Shown in pieces: positions 47,410-58,168 of a stretch of 64,000 nucleotides of DNA. The DNA is from Gonapodya prolifera JEL478 (Eukaryota; Monoblepharomycota; Monoblepharidomycetes; Monoblepharidales; Gonapodyaceae), in the NCBI GenBank assembly GCA_001574975.1, contig KQ965763.1:122765-186764 (forward strand). The letters are read 5' to 3'. The position numbers and the translations under genes are program-made. The notes beneath the pieces were generated by a model. The model was not told the origin of the DNA. It saw nothing but the letters and a program-made list of their open reading frames with translations, and made no database searches. Every line of letters begins with the position of its first letter. The first letter of the stretch is position 1.

Positions 47410-49914
47410 ATGCTCGTGCGTCTCGCGGTGCTCGGATTCACGACGGCGCTGCTGGGCGCGCAGGCGAACGCGGGGGCTGTTTCTGGTTGGTGTCGGTGTA
47501 GTCCGCGGAATGCTTCAAGTGAAGTCCATAACCGATCCGTGCGCTACAACGACAGCCCGCGGCGAGGATGACAGAAGCTGCGACACTATCTACGCGGCGT
47601 ACACTAGTGGCAGCCAGTTGGGCCAGCAGGTCTATGACGATTGGAAGGCTTGGTGTGTACATATTGTACCGCTTGTGTGGCTTCACATCCCAACTCACGA
47701 GCCGTCTCCCACCCCCACGCACGGCACACGCAACGCAGGCAATGTTCCACTTGGTACCCGTCCGGAATCGGAGCCCCGGACACACCTTTACCTCCCTCTT
47801 CTCCGCCACCTGCGACACCGCCTCCACCCGCCTCAGGCCGCACCTGCGACACCATCTACACGCTCTTCCGCTCAGGCGCAGCCCTGAGCGCCGAGGATAA
47901 GGCCGACTGGGCCGCATGGGACTGCCACCTGTGGTTCCCTTCCGGGATCGGGTCCGACGTGGACAACACGCGGTCATGCGATTCCATCCACGCAGCCTAC
48001 GTTGCCGGGTCCGCACCGAGCTTGCAAGATTTGAGCGATTGGTCCACATGGGGGTGCGCGACGTGGTTCAAGGACGGCATCGGCGCCAGCGTGGATCCGG
48101 CGCTCCCTCATCCGGGACAAATGACGTGCGATACGATTTATGGCGACTTCAAAGCCGGTCGAGCCCTGTCTGACTCTGAACTCGCTAACTGGGTCGCATG
48201 GGGATGCACCACCTGGTTCAAGGATGGTCCCAGCGCCCCAAGCGCCATCCAGGGTGCTCTTATCCCACCGGGGCAACCGGAACAAGCCACCTGCGACTCG
48301 ATCTACGCACGAATGGTATCCGGAAAAACCTTGTCGGACTTGGACCTTTCCAACTGGGACGCGTGGAAGTGCACGACCTGGTTCAAGGACACGCCTGCGC
48401 ACGGGACTTCGCCTCCACCCTCGTCTCCGGCTGCACCCCTTCCCCCTCCTCCAGCAGCTGTACAAACATGCGACACGATCTTCGCCGACTTCAAAGCGGG
48501 CAAGACCCTGTCCGACGCTGACCGCGCCAACTGGGCCGCATGGAGCTGCGCGACGTGGTTCAAGGATGGGCTTGGCGGTGACGGCGCTTCTCCCTCCCCA
48601 CCACCCCCACCCCCACCGACAACTCCCGAAATCCCACCCCCACCGGCGCTCAAATCGTGCGACTCGATCTACGCAGACTTCAAAGGGGGCAAGGCGCTGT
48701 CTGACGCCGATCACGCTGATTGGGCGGCGTGGAGCTGCGATACGTGGTACAAGGACGGGCCTACCACGGAGGCGTCTCCACCAACCACGGCCCCGCCTGC
48801 AGCTACCCCACCGCCGCCGCCGCCATCGCCGTCGTCTCCACCGTCGACTCCCACCAAGACGTGTGACACGATCTACGAAGACTTCAAATCGGGCAAGACT
48901 CTCTCGGACGCTGACCACGCCGATTGGGCGTCATGGAGCTGTGCGACGTGGTACAAGGACGGGCCGAATGCGGGGGGGTCTGCGCCGGCGTCGCCCGAAC
49001 CTCAACCTGCACCGCCTGCGTCCTCCCCGCCACCCCCACCGTCCCCCCCGGTAGAAGCTCCATCTCCCCCGCCGCCACCTCCTCCACCTGCATCCACCGG
49101 TGACACGGCGTACTCTGATGTGGAAGGTGGCCGCTCCGGTACTGCGAGCAGCACGCGGTACTGGGACTGCTGCAAACCTTCATGTAAGTTCGGCTTATCA
49201 AAATCCCTCTCTTACTCTACTGACTGACCGACACCTCATCGTCCCACAAACCCCAATCCAGGCGGCTGGTCCAGCAACACTAACCTCGGTGTCGGGGCTC
49301 GCTCCTGCTCCGCATCCGGCGTCACGCTCTCATCGACCAACATCAAGAACGCCTGCAACGGCGGCGGGGACATTGGACCCGAAGATGGGTCTTCGTACAC
49401 GTGCATCGACACCCAGCCGTGGGCGGTCAGTGATACCCTGGCGTTCGGGTTCGCGGCGGCGCCGTTCCCGGATACGAGCGAGTGTTGTGCGTGTTATGAG
49501 CTTACGGTGAGTGTGAGGTTGGGAGGTGTCCTTGCAATTGAAATTGACGTCGATCGCCTCCCGCCACGAACCCTTTAGTTCACTGACGGTCCAGCTTCGG
49601 GGAAGAAAATGGTGGTCCAAAAAGTCAACACCGGCGGGGACCTCGGATCAAACCAATTCGACCTCCAGATCCCCGGCGGCGGACTAGGCATCTTCGACGG
49701 CTGCTCTGCGCAATTTGGTGTAGACGCAAACACGTGGGGCGACCGCTACGGCGGTGTGAATTCGGCCGATGGGTGCTCGGTCCTCCCTGCGGCATTGCAG
49801 GACGGGTGTAGGTTCAGGTTCGGCTGGTTGGCGGGTGCGAACAACCCTGCGGCGACCTTCAAGAGGGTGACTTGCCCGCAGGCGATTGTTGCAAAGTCTG
49901 CGTGCAGTCGCTAA
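47410..49914 (+). CDS. GH45 endoglucanase 3 with eight N-terminal modules
   Basis: Third and largest copy, 732 residues, from exons 47410-47485, 47556-47652, 47739-49183, 49262-49506 and 49579-49914. A signal peptide (MLVRLAVLGFTTALLGAQANA) is followed by eight CDTIY modules joined by Pro/Ser-rich linkers of growing length, a PPPPPPP linker, then the catalytic domain: [56 protein letters not shown] and FRFGWLAGANNPAATF. The Asp pair is intact; WAVND reads WAVSD. The module region (about 480 residues) is more than twice the size of the catalytic domain, unusual for GH45, where a single CBM is typical. Confidence 0.93.
47576..48975 (+). repeat. Eight CDTIY modules of GH45-3
   Basis: Units start [84 protein letters not shown] and TCDTIYEDFKSG. 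Units 4-8 share a later variant (LSDxDxxxW in place of SAQDxxDW) and units 6-8 are very alike, which points to recent internal duplication in this gene only. Confidence 0.87.
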
Positions 49915-50169
49915 GTGGACGTTTGCAAGCCTCGCGACAGAAGCAAGGGTGTCGCAATACGTACTTCGCACTGCGATCCATAGTATTGGCAAACGAAAAC
50001 AGGTGCTGGTCACTTCGAGATATTTATTGACTACTTCAAAATACGCTATCGATAAATATCATATTGCTGAATGCTTTGAATGGAATCAGATGAGTGACCG
50101 AAGCAACAAGTTTTCCACCCGTTTCCGTGGACTCTCTCCGATCGAAAACCAAATCTTTCGGGCCGCAAA

Positions 50170-51197
50170 ATGGAGGGATTGTCGCGGTGCGATCAGCTTC
50201 TGGAGCTGATGGAGTCTCGGGAGGATGGATACAGACAAACAATATGGGAATTTAGGCAGCTATGGAGTAAAGCTGCGTCCTTCACAGATGACCCTGTGCG
50301 ATACGAAGAAGTAGCAGATCGCGCAATGGATTCCATCGAGCAGCTATACGGGGAATGCCCCGATACTTTGATGGGCAAGGCCACAATGCGAAAGGCCCTC
50401 ACCCGTCTCTTCGCGAGTGGATTCGGAAGGGATGTGGCCGTACACTGCTTTTCAACGATGTTTGAGGGGTCGCTTCGAAGAAAGGCGACATTCGCCATCA
50501 TGTGCATGTCCTCCCCGTGCTTGTCGCCGAATACTATTGCAACCTCTTTCCAATTACTCCCCCAATTCATCCACACAGCTGCGCAGGTTGTTGAGCTAGC
50601 TCTCCAGAGAGCCTCAAAGCACACTCCCTCACAGACGAAGGACACTAGCAATTACAACGCAGACGGTGACACGATTAAGTCTACTCAAAAGCTCACCAGC
50701 CTCCTCCTTATGTTAGTGAAACTCTTATCTCCTGGTATCAGTCGCAAAGAAGCGACCTATTTTGCAGCCGTCGCAAGAAAGGATGCCCAGTTTCATCCTG
50801 TTCTGAACGAGGTGCTAAATTTTGGCAGGAATCATCAAAAACAAAACAACTTGGTGGGGGTGTACTGTTATTGCGAAGCTTCTATACAGCAGCGGTATGA
50901 GTTGCAGCTTCCCCTTGTGGACGTGCGGGTCACAATAAGCAGACCAGCCCGCTGAAGTCCGCTTGCCCATGAAGCAATATTGCAGAGAAGAAGACGTAGA
51001 CTCCTTTTGTGCCGCGACAAACTTGGCACCCACAAAGAAGTGCGTCCGCTGCCACATCACAATGTACTGGAACGCACTGGAAGCTGCACAAACCGGTGTG
51101 CAGAGAGGATTTTTGGAACATTGAGGGCATCAAAATGGATGAGGACTTAAGTTCCAAGGACACCCAGGTGGAAATTGGTTCGAGTGGGGAAGAATGA
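50170..51197 (+). pseudogene. Frame-broken MYND-type protein gene
   Basis: An open frame from ATG 50170 encodes about 260 residues of helical sequence (MEGLSRCDQLLELMESRED...) ending SRPAR at 50955. It continues in a second frame (RLPMKQYCREEDVDSFC, KKCVRCHITMY) and then a third (THWKLHKPVC). These are the two ends of a MYND zinc finger, but the middle CSxxCQ part is missing and the frame shifts by what looks like a 20-base loss near 51066-51074. The protein resembles the MYND gene at 58169-59394. Probably a non-functional copy, or a gene with sequence errors. Confidence 0.6.
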
Positions 51198-51449
51198 ACA
51201 GACGCCTTCCGTTAGTGTGCGGACTTCGCTTCCCAATTTGGGATAAAATTTCCTTTCAATGTTGCCAGATAAGCATTTATAAAGACATTTTGTAATAGAT
51301 GAATGAATGTAGAGGAGATTTGATTGATTCATATGTATTAAGAGGAGGGGACCACCACAGCAACTCCAAAGTTTGTCTATCAATCACCATCACCAGATCC
51401 CCCAGTTCACAGACCCCACATTCCATTTCCATTTCCCCCCTACCCGCCA

Positions 51450-53201
51450 ATGCTGCACACTATCCCGACCCTTAAACCATCATCTACCACCTATCCGCCG
51501 TCGATCCCTCCGCCGTCGCCACCCTCGCCAGTGGCGGACGTGATCGCGAAGGCGGGCTTGCTGGCGAAACAAGTTGACGCGTTGACGAAATTGATGCAGG
51601 CGTGTGAGTGTGAAATGGCGGGCAGCGTGGCATTTCGATCGAGTGTTTGGAGCGCCTTTGATGGAGTTGTGTCAATGGAGCCCAAAGGAGTGTCGATTGT
51701 CCAAAACCATATCTCGCCATTGGCTGATGAGTCTTGAACTCTGTTCTGCTCGCGAGTGGTGTTTAGGGAACTGCTCAATTCACGTCTAACCGTATTCCAC
51801 CTGTCACAATCACTTCAGTTTCGTCCTCCCCGTCAGAACCTGCACAGGAAAGTGTCTGCGCTTCAGCAAACGGAACAGAAGAACCGGGAGCGATCATATC
51901 ACGCCTCGAACGTGAGGTTGCTGAACTCACCAAGGACAAAAGGAAGCTCGAGGAAAAGGTCGCGAAGCTTGAGGTAAATAATCTTTTCACTCGATGTGAA
52001 TGGAGAATTCAAGTACTGAGACATTTCGCTTCGATTTTATTCCTTGCTCCTCCCTCCCCGTGGCGACTCTGACTCTTCGTACTGCCAGATGAGGATCGAG
52101 GTCCTCCTTCGGACAGCCGAAGCGAAAGACCACCTCATCGAAGGTCTCGGAGGAGGATGGGAGCGTGTGGAAAAGTACGGACAGGCCGAGACCGACGTTG
52201 TTGTCGCGGCACTGAAGGACGCCGTTTCGAACGAACTTCCTGCTCAACCCAGCACCTTGGACACCGTAACTCCTCCAGACGAAGGCAGCGTTGCAAAGCC
52301 CGTGGAGAAGATGGAGGTTGCTGAGCCTACTACAGAAGCTGCTCCAGAGGTTCCAGCAACCACAGAAGCGGTTCCGCCTGCCTCTGTCGCCGAAGGAGAA
52401 GTCGTACCCTCTCTCGGCGATCCTGTCGTATCTCTGCTCTCGGTCAAACCCACGATTGATGTAATTCCGCTGCCGGAACCCGTAATTGTGGAGAAATTGG
52501 AAGAAGCCGTACCGAGCGTGCAAGACGCTTTGGACGAGACAGCGGCGGAGGCCAATAAACTCGCTTTCGAAGCTCGGCAAAACGTCGAAGAGGAGCTTGC
52601 CGCTGCGATGCTCGGGTCATCCCAGGTGACTTTAACTGGAATCGAGGAGCTGGACGTGGCAACTTCCGAAATGACACCTTCAGTGAAAGACACCGTTACT
52701 GTCAAGGTGATTTGTCAGTTCGTTGATGGCTATCGTGGGATTAACGTCTGACGTTTTGTTAGTTCGAGTGGTCAGAACCTGCCACGTCAGTTGCGGTTGC
52801 TGGGGACTGGGACGGATGGCTAGTTCTTGTTTTTGTGCGCGCTCTTAAATCGTCTTTATTCCAATGCGATCTCCTGTAGGACTCAGCACCCAATGACGAA
52901 ACTCGAGGGAGGAGAACATGTCGTGCATCTCGAGATCGGAAAGGTTCGTCGTCGCATTTTCGACGCGTATCATAGTCGAGCATGAAAATTAACGTGATTC
53001 TACAGACGGGTTCTCTGCACTACAAGTACATCGTTGATGGGGCGTGGGTGACAAAGCCGAGTGAAGACACCGTTACTGACGACGTGAGTGATTTGAAACG
53101 CGAATTCACGCCCCCTGAGTCATAGTGTCTGATTATTGTTGTCGCAGGGTATCCTCAACAACGTCCTCGTCATCGCGAAGGACAGTTTAGTCTCTTCTTA
53201 A
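51450..53201 (+). CDS. Coiled-coil protein B with C-terminal CBM48 domain
   Basis: Exons 51450-51603, 51819-51973, 52089-52706, 52763-52818, 52880-52943, 53006-53083, 53148-53201. N-terminal helices (VIAKAGLLAKQVDALTKL; ISRLEREVAELTKDKRKLEE) are followed by MRIEVLLRTAEAKDHLIEGL, a long acidic Pro/Glu/Val-rich region, then a CBM48/AMPK-type glycogen-binding domain: FEWSEPATSVAVAGDWDGW, LEGGEHVVHLEIGK, HYKYIVDGAWVTKP and GILNNVLVI. The domain closes the protein. Frame continuity after DGW requires a GC-AG intron (52819-52879). Related to genes at 42017 and 53489. Likely a cytosolic glycogen- or glucan-associated scaffold; this is inference from the CBM48. Confidence 0.82.
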
Positions 53202-53488
53202 ATCCGAAAGGGACGCTCCATCAGGCTACCGACCTGCTGCTGTCTGCTGTGCTGCTCATCTATGCTAGATCATCTCCAGAGTTGTTTTCCCTTTGTGTTT
53301 GCGTGTTTTCAAAGTGCGTTTGCTATTCTGCCAAGTTGGACATGTCGTCGTTGGAACATACAAAATGCAGCCGTGGTATTCGATAAACTAGCAGTAAATG
53401 TTATATGTCGTAAATCAATTCAGTTAGATCGTATTTTCGTCGGGTGCGTTAGACTTTTCCAAGAAGTAAGAAAATCTCATCCCCCATC

Positions 53489-53881
53489 ATGACTGTCCCG
53501 CCAGCACCCTCGAATCAGGAAGTGATTGACCGCGTAAAGGAGATGACGCAGCACGTTGCGGCTTTGGAAAAAATAGCTCAAGACCGTGCGTTATCACTTG
53601 CTGTCGAAGATTTCGAACGTTTCCATATCTGACAGATTTGACCAGTACCCGCCAGTACACCGAGCAAATCATCCGAATCTCGCATTAAAGAGTTGGAAAA
53701 GGAGAATCGTAGTCTGAAAACCACTGTCGAGAAGCTTGAGGTGTGTTGCAGTTTTCGTCGAGCCTTTTCCCAATACGTTCTGGGCAATTATTGATGCTAC
53801 GTCGACCAGGTGCGGGTCGCAGTGCTCCTCCGAACGCTCGACCAAAAAGACAAGCTTATTGCATCGCTGGGAGGCCGCTGA
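53489..53881 (+). CDS. Coiled-coil protein C (short paralogue)
   Basis: A short three-exon gene: MTVPPAPSNQEVIDRVKEMT and a helix in exon 1, then LPASTPSKSSESRIKELE and a second helix, then VRVAVLLRTLDQKDKLIASL and GGR with a stop. Exon 3 aligns with MRIEVLLRTAEAKDHLIEGL of gene B, but the acidic linker and CBM48 are absent. It is adjacent to gene B on the same strand (288 bp apart) and convergent with the MAP kinase gene. Probably a tandem duplicate that lost, or never had, the glycogen-binding end. Confidence 0.68.
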
Positions 53882-54197
53882 GAGATGCTTTTCCATGTCG
53901 ACTACCAAGATCGACTCCAACATCGACCTTGAACAACTTTTGGGAATTCACCATGTACGAACCGCTCAGCCATGATATTACATCTAAGCTTCGCCATTCT
54001 ACTTTCACCGGATGGCTCTATTGGTCCCCGACCGCAATCCCCGCTCTCCGAAGTTCGGCATCGAGGCTCTCGGGCGCGTTAATGTCCTCATCGTGGTCGT
54101 CGCGTTCGATGGGACCTTCTTTTGGCGTGATGCGGCTGTGGTGAACGGAGTCGCCAGTTATGAATGTCCACTGCAAAGGCCGACTGCGACCAAAAAC

Positions 54198-55772
54198 TCA
54201 CGCAGAGGCTGGCGACTTTGTGCCCTGGAGCTTTTGCGCCTGGAGCTTCATCTGCGCCATCTTAAACGTATTCACCGCCTCCGTGATATGCTTCCTGATC
54301 TCATCCTGCTCCTCCGTCGAGAAATGCGTCTTTGTCTGGAGGACCGAATCGAACGGGATGGAGATCTGGGACGGGCAGTTTGGTTCGTCCTCTTCGGCGT
54401 GGTATTCGGCCAGGTACGGATGTGCCAGCACTTGTTCGGCGGTGAGACGGTCCGAGGGGCACCATACCAAGAGCTTTTCGAGAAGGTCGATGGCTTTGGG
54501 GTTCGCGCCGGGGAAGCGGTCGGCGATGGAGATTTTGGGCATCTTCTTGATGCTTTTGAGGTACTTTCGGATGCGGGACGGTGTTTGCTTCAAAGGGGGA
54601 AAAGAAGTCAGCGAATGCACTGGTATATGCCGTTGGGTGACTTCGACTCACAGGATCGTGAGGTGTGGGCTTGATGATTCTGTCAAGAACTTCATCCGAG
54701 GGCGTTCCCAACACCGACATAATCTGGGTCAAAGTGTCCAGATCTTCCCAACCCAGGTATCGCAACATCAGAACCCACGGAAGATGCTGAACGCCCGACC
54801 CATGGACTCACAGTTCTTCCCCTTGAAGAATGTCTTCCCTCCAATAAGCTCCGCGAGAATCACTCCGACGGACCACATATCCATCGCTTGGGTGTATTCG
54901 CCGCTCGTCATCATGACCTCGGGCGCCCTGTACCATCGCGTGGCGACGTACTCGGTCATGAACCCGAGATCCATGTTGCGGACTTGACGAGCGAGTCCGA
55001 AGTCACAGACCTTTCGATGAGGAGTATTGTGTGAGTATCGTCAACTAGATTAGGCTCCAAGCCAACTATTTGGATCGGAGCGCACCTTCAATTCGCAATC
55101 CGAGTTCACCAACAAGTTCCCCGGCTTCAAATCCCTGTGAATGATACCCGCCGAGTGCACCCACTTCAGTCCTCTGACGAGTTGGTAAACAAAGTACTGG
55201 TAATGCTGGTCCGAGAGCGCCTGCCCAGACCGAATGATGGCGTGGAGGTCCGTCTCCATGAGCTCCAGAACAACGAATGCATCCGTGAAGTCCTTCGTGG
55301 GGGGGATTTCGATGTCGCAGAGACGAATTACCTGAGGGTGGCGAAGCGTGTGTGTGTTTTGGGGAGGGTTGTGGAGAGGGGATGCGGGGGATCAAAGGAG
55401 GAAAACCAGAAGAAGTTGAAACCACCGCTACCCCACACTCCAACTTCCCCGAGCTGGGAAGTCCCATGCAAACTGACATTATCGTTACCAGTAAGATGTG
55501 AGAGCAGTAGAATTTCTCTCAGTGCTCGCCGAGCCTTGATACGGTCACTCATCAGCCCAGCCAGATGTTTGATGGCGACTTCTTGGTTCGTGAGTCTGTC
55601 CTTGCATTTACTGCAGACATCCAACCGCGCCAAGACAGATGCAGATCTAGTACATCGTAGAAGCAAACCCAGCAACGCATACTCACTAAACGTTCCCGTA
55701 CGCTCCCGCGCCGATCGTGCTCATGTAGTCGTACCGCTTGGACACGAATGATGGGAGAGGATTTGGGGGCAT
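54198..55772 (-). CDS. MAP kinase, SLT2/MpkA type
   Basis: Serine/threonine MAP kinase. The start at 55772 ([17 protein letters not shown]) precedes the glycine loop [10 protein letters not shown], split by an intron. Then come VAIKHLAG (ATP Lys), [42 protein letters not shown] (catalytic Asp), VCDFGLA, the activation segment [15 protein letters not shown] with the dual-phosphorylation [34 protein letters not shown] and the C-lobe [28 protein letters not shown] plus TEY is typical of fungal Slt2/MpkA cell-wall-integrity kinases rather than Hog1 (TGY). The C-terminus has a short helical tail ([13 protein letters not shown]). All catalytic residues are present. Confidence 0.9.
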
Positions 55773-55944
55773 CGCGGCGATGGGGAGAAGGGGAAGATGT
55801 GCGGAGACGGAGTGCAGGTGCGTGATGGGTGCGAGGAAGATCGGTGCACGGCGAAGATGGGAGGCACAGCAACCCTGTCTGCGCCACATCGCTTTTGAGG
55901 GAATCCCTGCCGAAGCAACGTCCGTGCGCTTTATTGAGTGCTAA

Positions 55945-57779
55945 TTACAGATGGCTTACTGTGTAATATTTGGCGAACGTTTCGCCCTTACGTAACCTCT
56001 TCACAATATCCTCCACCGCGACCGCCACCCTCTCGAACGAATCCTTGCCAACCCACACCGGCGCCGCGAGCCTCAACCACGCCACCCGCTTCTCCACCGT
56101 GCTTCCGTCAATGATGTCACCTTCGACCCTCACGTACGGTGTCTGCGTCTCCACACCGTACTCCCTCCTCAACAGCGCACGTAACGGTCCTCCACCCTGA
56201 CCGTACACAACAGTCGCCTTGTCGAGGAGCCCCTCCAAAATCTCGCGAGGAAGCTCCACCATCACCATCCCCGCGGCTGCTTCTCGGGGCATCCCGACCC
56301 TCGTCCCCCACCTCTTGGCGCACAGATTCGCACCCTCCCATACCGTCTCATTGAGGTACTTTGCGACCCTTGCAGGTCCGCCCAAAGAGTCGAGGTACGC
56401 AATTGCGCGCGTGACGGCGAACCAGGCCGAGTAGTCGCGCGTGGCCTGCATGGCGCATTCCTCGACGAAGCCGAGCTTGGAATTGTGCGATGTGATGGGG
56501 TGGGTGAGTGATTTGAGAGGTGCGGGGAGGTGGGGCGAGGAGGGTGTGGGCCGGGCGTAGAAGACGGCGCAGGATGTGGGTGTGAAGCACCACTGATTGG
56601 GGGGGGGGGNGGGCGCGTCGGCGAACGCGCGTTGGGACGGTGAGAAGTCAACAAATGACCGTCGCCAAGACCGCACAGCGACGGCTCCAAAACTCACTTG
56701 ATGCATATTCCCCGTATAATAATCCACGTCCCACTTGCCCACATCCACCTCGGCCTGCCCCGGCCCATGCGCGCCATCCACAAAAACCTCCATCCTTTCA
56801 CCAACACCCTCCTCTTCACACACCCTCCTCGTCTCCCTCGCCAGGGCACCCACGTCGTACTTGACCCCGTTCTCGGACGCGATGTGGTCCAGCACGACGA
56901 GGCGGACCCCGCGGCCGGGGTGGGCGCGGATGGTGGCGCGTAGGTGGAGGGACCAGGTGGCGACGGTTTCGGAGGGGGAGACGGCGGGGAAGGGGAGCGG
57001 GATCGAGACGGATGTGGCGCCGGCGCGGGTGCAGTGGGCGTCGAGTGCGTATCTGGTTGAGTAAGAGTGGGTCAATTGAGATCTTCGCCACACCTGGAGG
57101 TACCTCCCTCGAAACAGAAACGCGAGCCACGAATAAGTACTCACTTTACAGACGCATACGTCGACGACTGATGGATCACCAAATCGCCCTTTTGGCACTT
57201 GCCTTCCACGAAATCCCACATGACACGATGAGCGACGATCGCTGCTCCTGTCGTTGCGTTGTCAATGAACGCGACCTGGAGCAGTCGAAAAACCAGTCCG
57301 ATCGATGAATAACGCGGTGGAGCACACACTGGAGTGCAGAGGACTCACAGCATCAGAAGGCGCTCTGATGAGTTTGGCCACCGCATTCCTGCTCTCGACA
57401 AGCAACGGCTGGGTGCGTTCGTACCAGAACTCGTCGGGATTACTATACCACTCCCTCCTCAACTTTTTACCCCCCAAACGCGTCAGCAATCGTCTCTGAA
57501 ACTTGAAACCGGAGCTTCGTCTCCTCACCTGGTCAGCGTACTCCACAACGCTCAACGGGGACGACCCGAAACTCCCGTTGTTCAAGTGCGCGAACCCGTT
57601 GTCGGAGCGGAGGTGGGGGAAGTCTTTGTGGAGGAGGGGGCGGCCGAATACTGGTTGAGGCTGGAAACGACGTACAACGTATCCGTGGTGCGGGCGTGCG
57701 GCGAACAGGCGATGGAAATGGGTGAGGAAAAGGAAGAGTGAGGGAGTGATGGGTGATGGCTTACAGATGATTGCGACAT
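55945..57779 (-). CDS. Class-V aminotransferase-like protein, active-site Lys absent
   Basis: PLP-fold protein of the isopenicillin-N-epimerase-like branch. Exon 1 is only MSQSS (ATG 57779), joined to PQPVFGRPLLHKDFPHLRSD. Then AHLNNGSFGSSPLSVVEYAD, VAFIDNATTGAAIVAHRVMW, VVLDHIASENGVKYDV, VDGAHGPGQAEVDV, VDYYTGNMHQ/WCFTPTSCAVF, LGFVEECAMQATRDYSAWF and the C-terminal small domain. The family has H-K-W at the Schiff-base lysine; here the splice yields H-Q-W. The acceptor side lies next to a G/C homopolymer with an undetermined base (about 56610). The protein ends SHL, a PTS1-like tripeptide. If the Gln is real, it cannot be a normal PLP enzyme. Confidence 0.82.
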
Positions 57780-58168
57780 GCTCGGTGTTGGGGAGAGCGG
57801 TCACTTGGAAATTAGAAGTCGTCGAGAATCTGAATCGACAGCGAGAGAAGAGGAGAAAGGCGACGTCGAGCTCTTCCAATATTGCGTTGGAGCGGTTGTA
57901 TTTATCGCAATTCGCCCAAGTGGCACGGGAAATATTTTCAACTTCTCCCTTGAATGCTGTTGCGTCTTGTGGCTGCCAAATTGTCCCCTCTCAACCTGCG
58001 TATCATATCTTCAACAGGTGACTGAAACCAGGAGTCCTTTTTATTGACAGCGCTGCGGTGTAAATCACTAACTTGCTAAATTTACGTTGTATGTCACTTG
58101 TTTCCGTACAAAATATTTGACAATTCCAAAGTTTGCAAGGATCCCCCGTCGGCAATGATATCCCAACC
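57780..58168. other. Divergent intergenic region
   Basis: 389 bp between the starts of the aminotransferase-like gene (minus) and the MYND gene (plus). No motif was recognised. Confidence 0.4.

Noticed and set aside
47974-48918. Long antisense frame (over 300 codons) opposite GH45-3
   Set aside because: It is the shadow of the repetitive module exon; low-complexity Arg/Trp/Gly sequence with no domain, while the plus strand encodes an intact GH45 protein.
43657-48975. GH45 N-terminal modules as CBM1 or fungal dockerin (CBM10-like) domains
   Set aside because: CBM1 has four Cys in a compact QCGG...C...C pattern and dockerins have more cysteines in about 40 residues; these units have exactly two Cys 25 residues apart and conserved Trp pairs.
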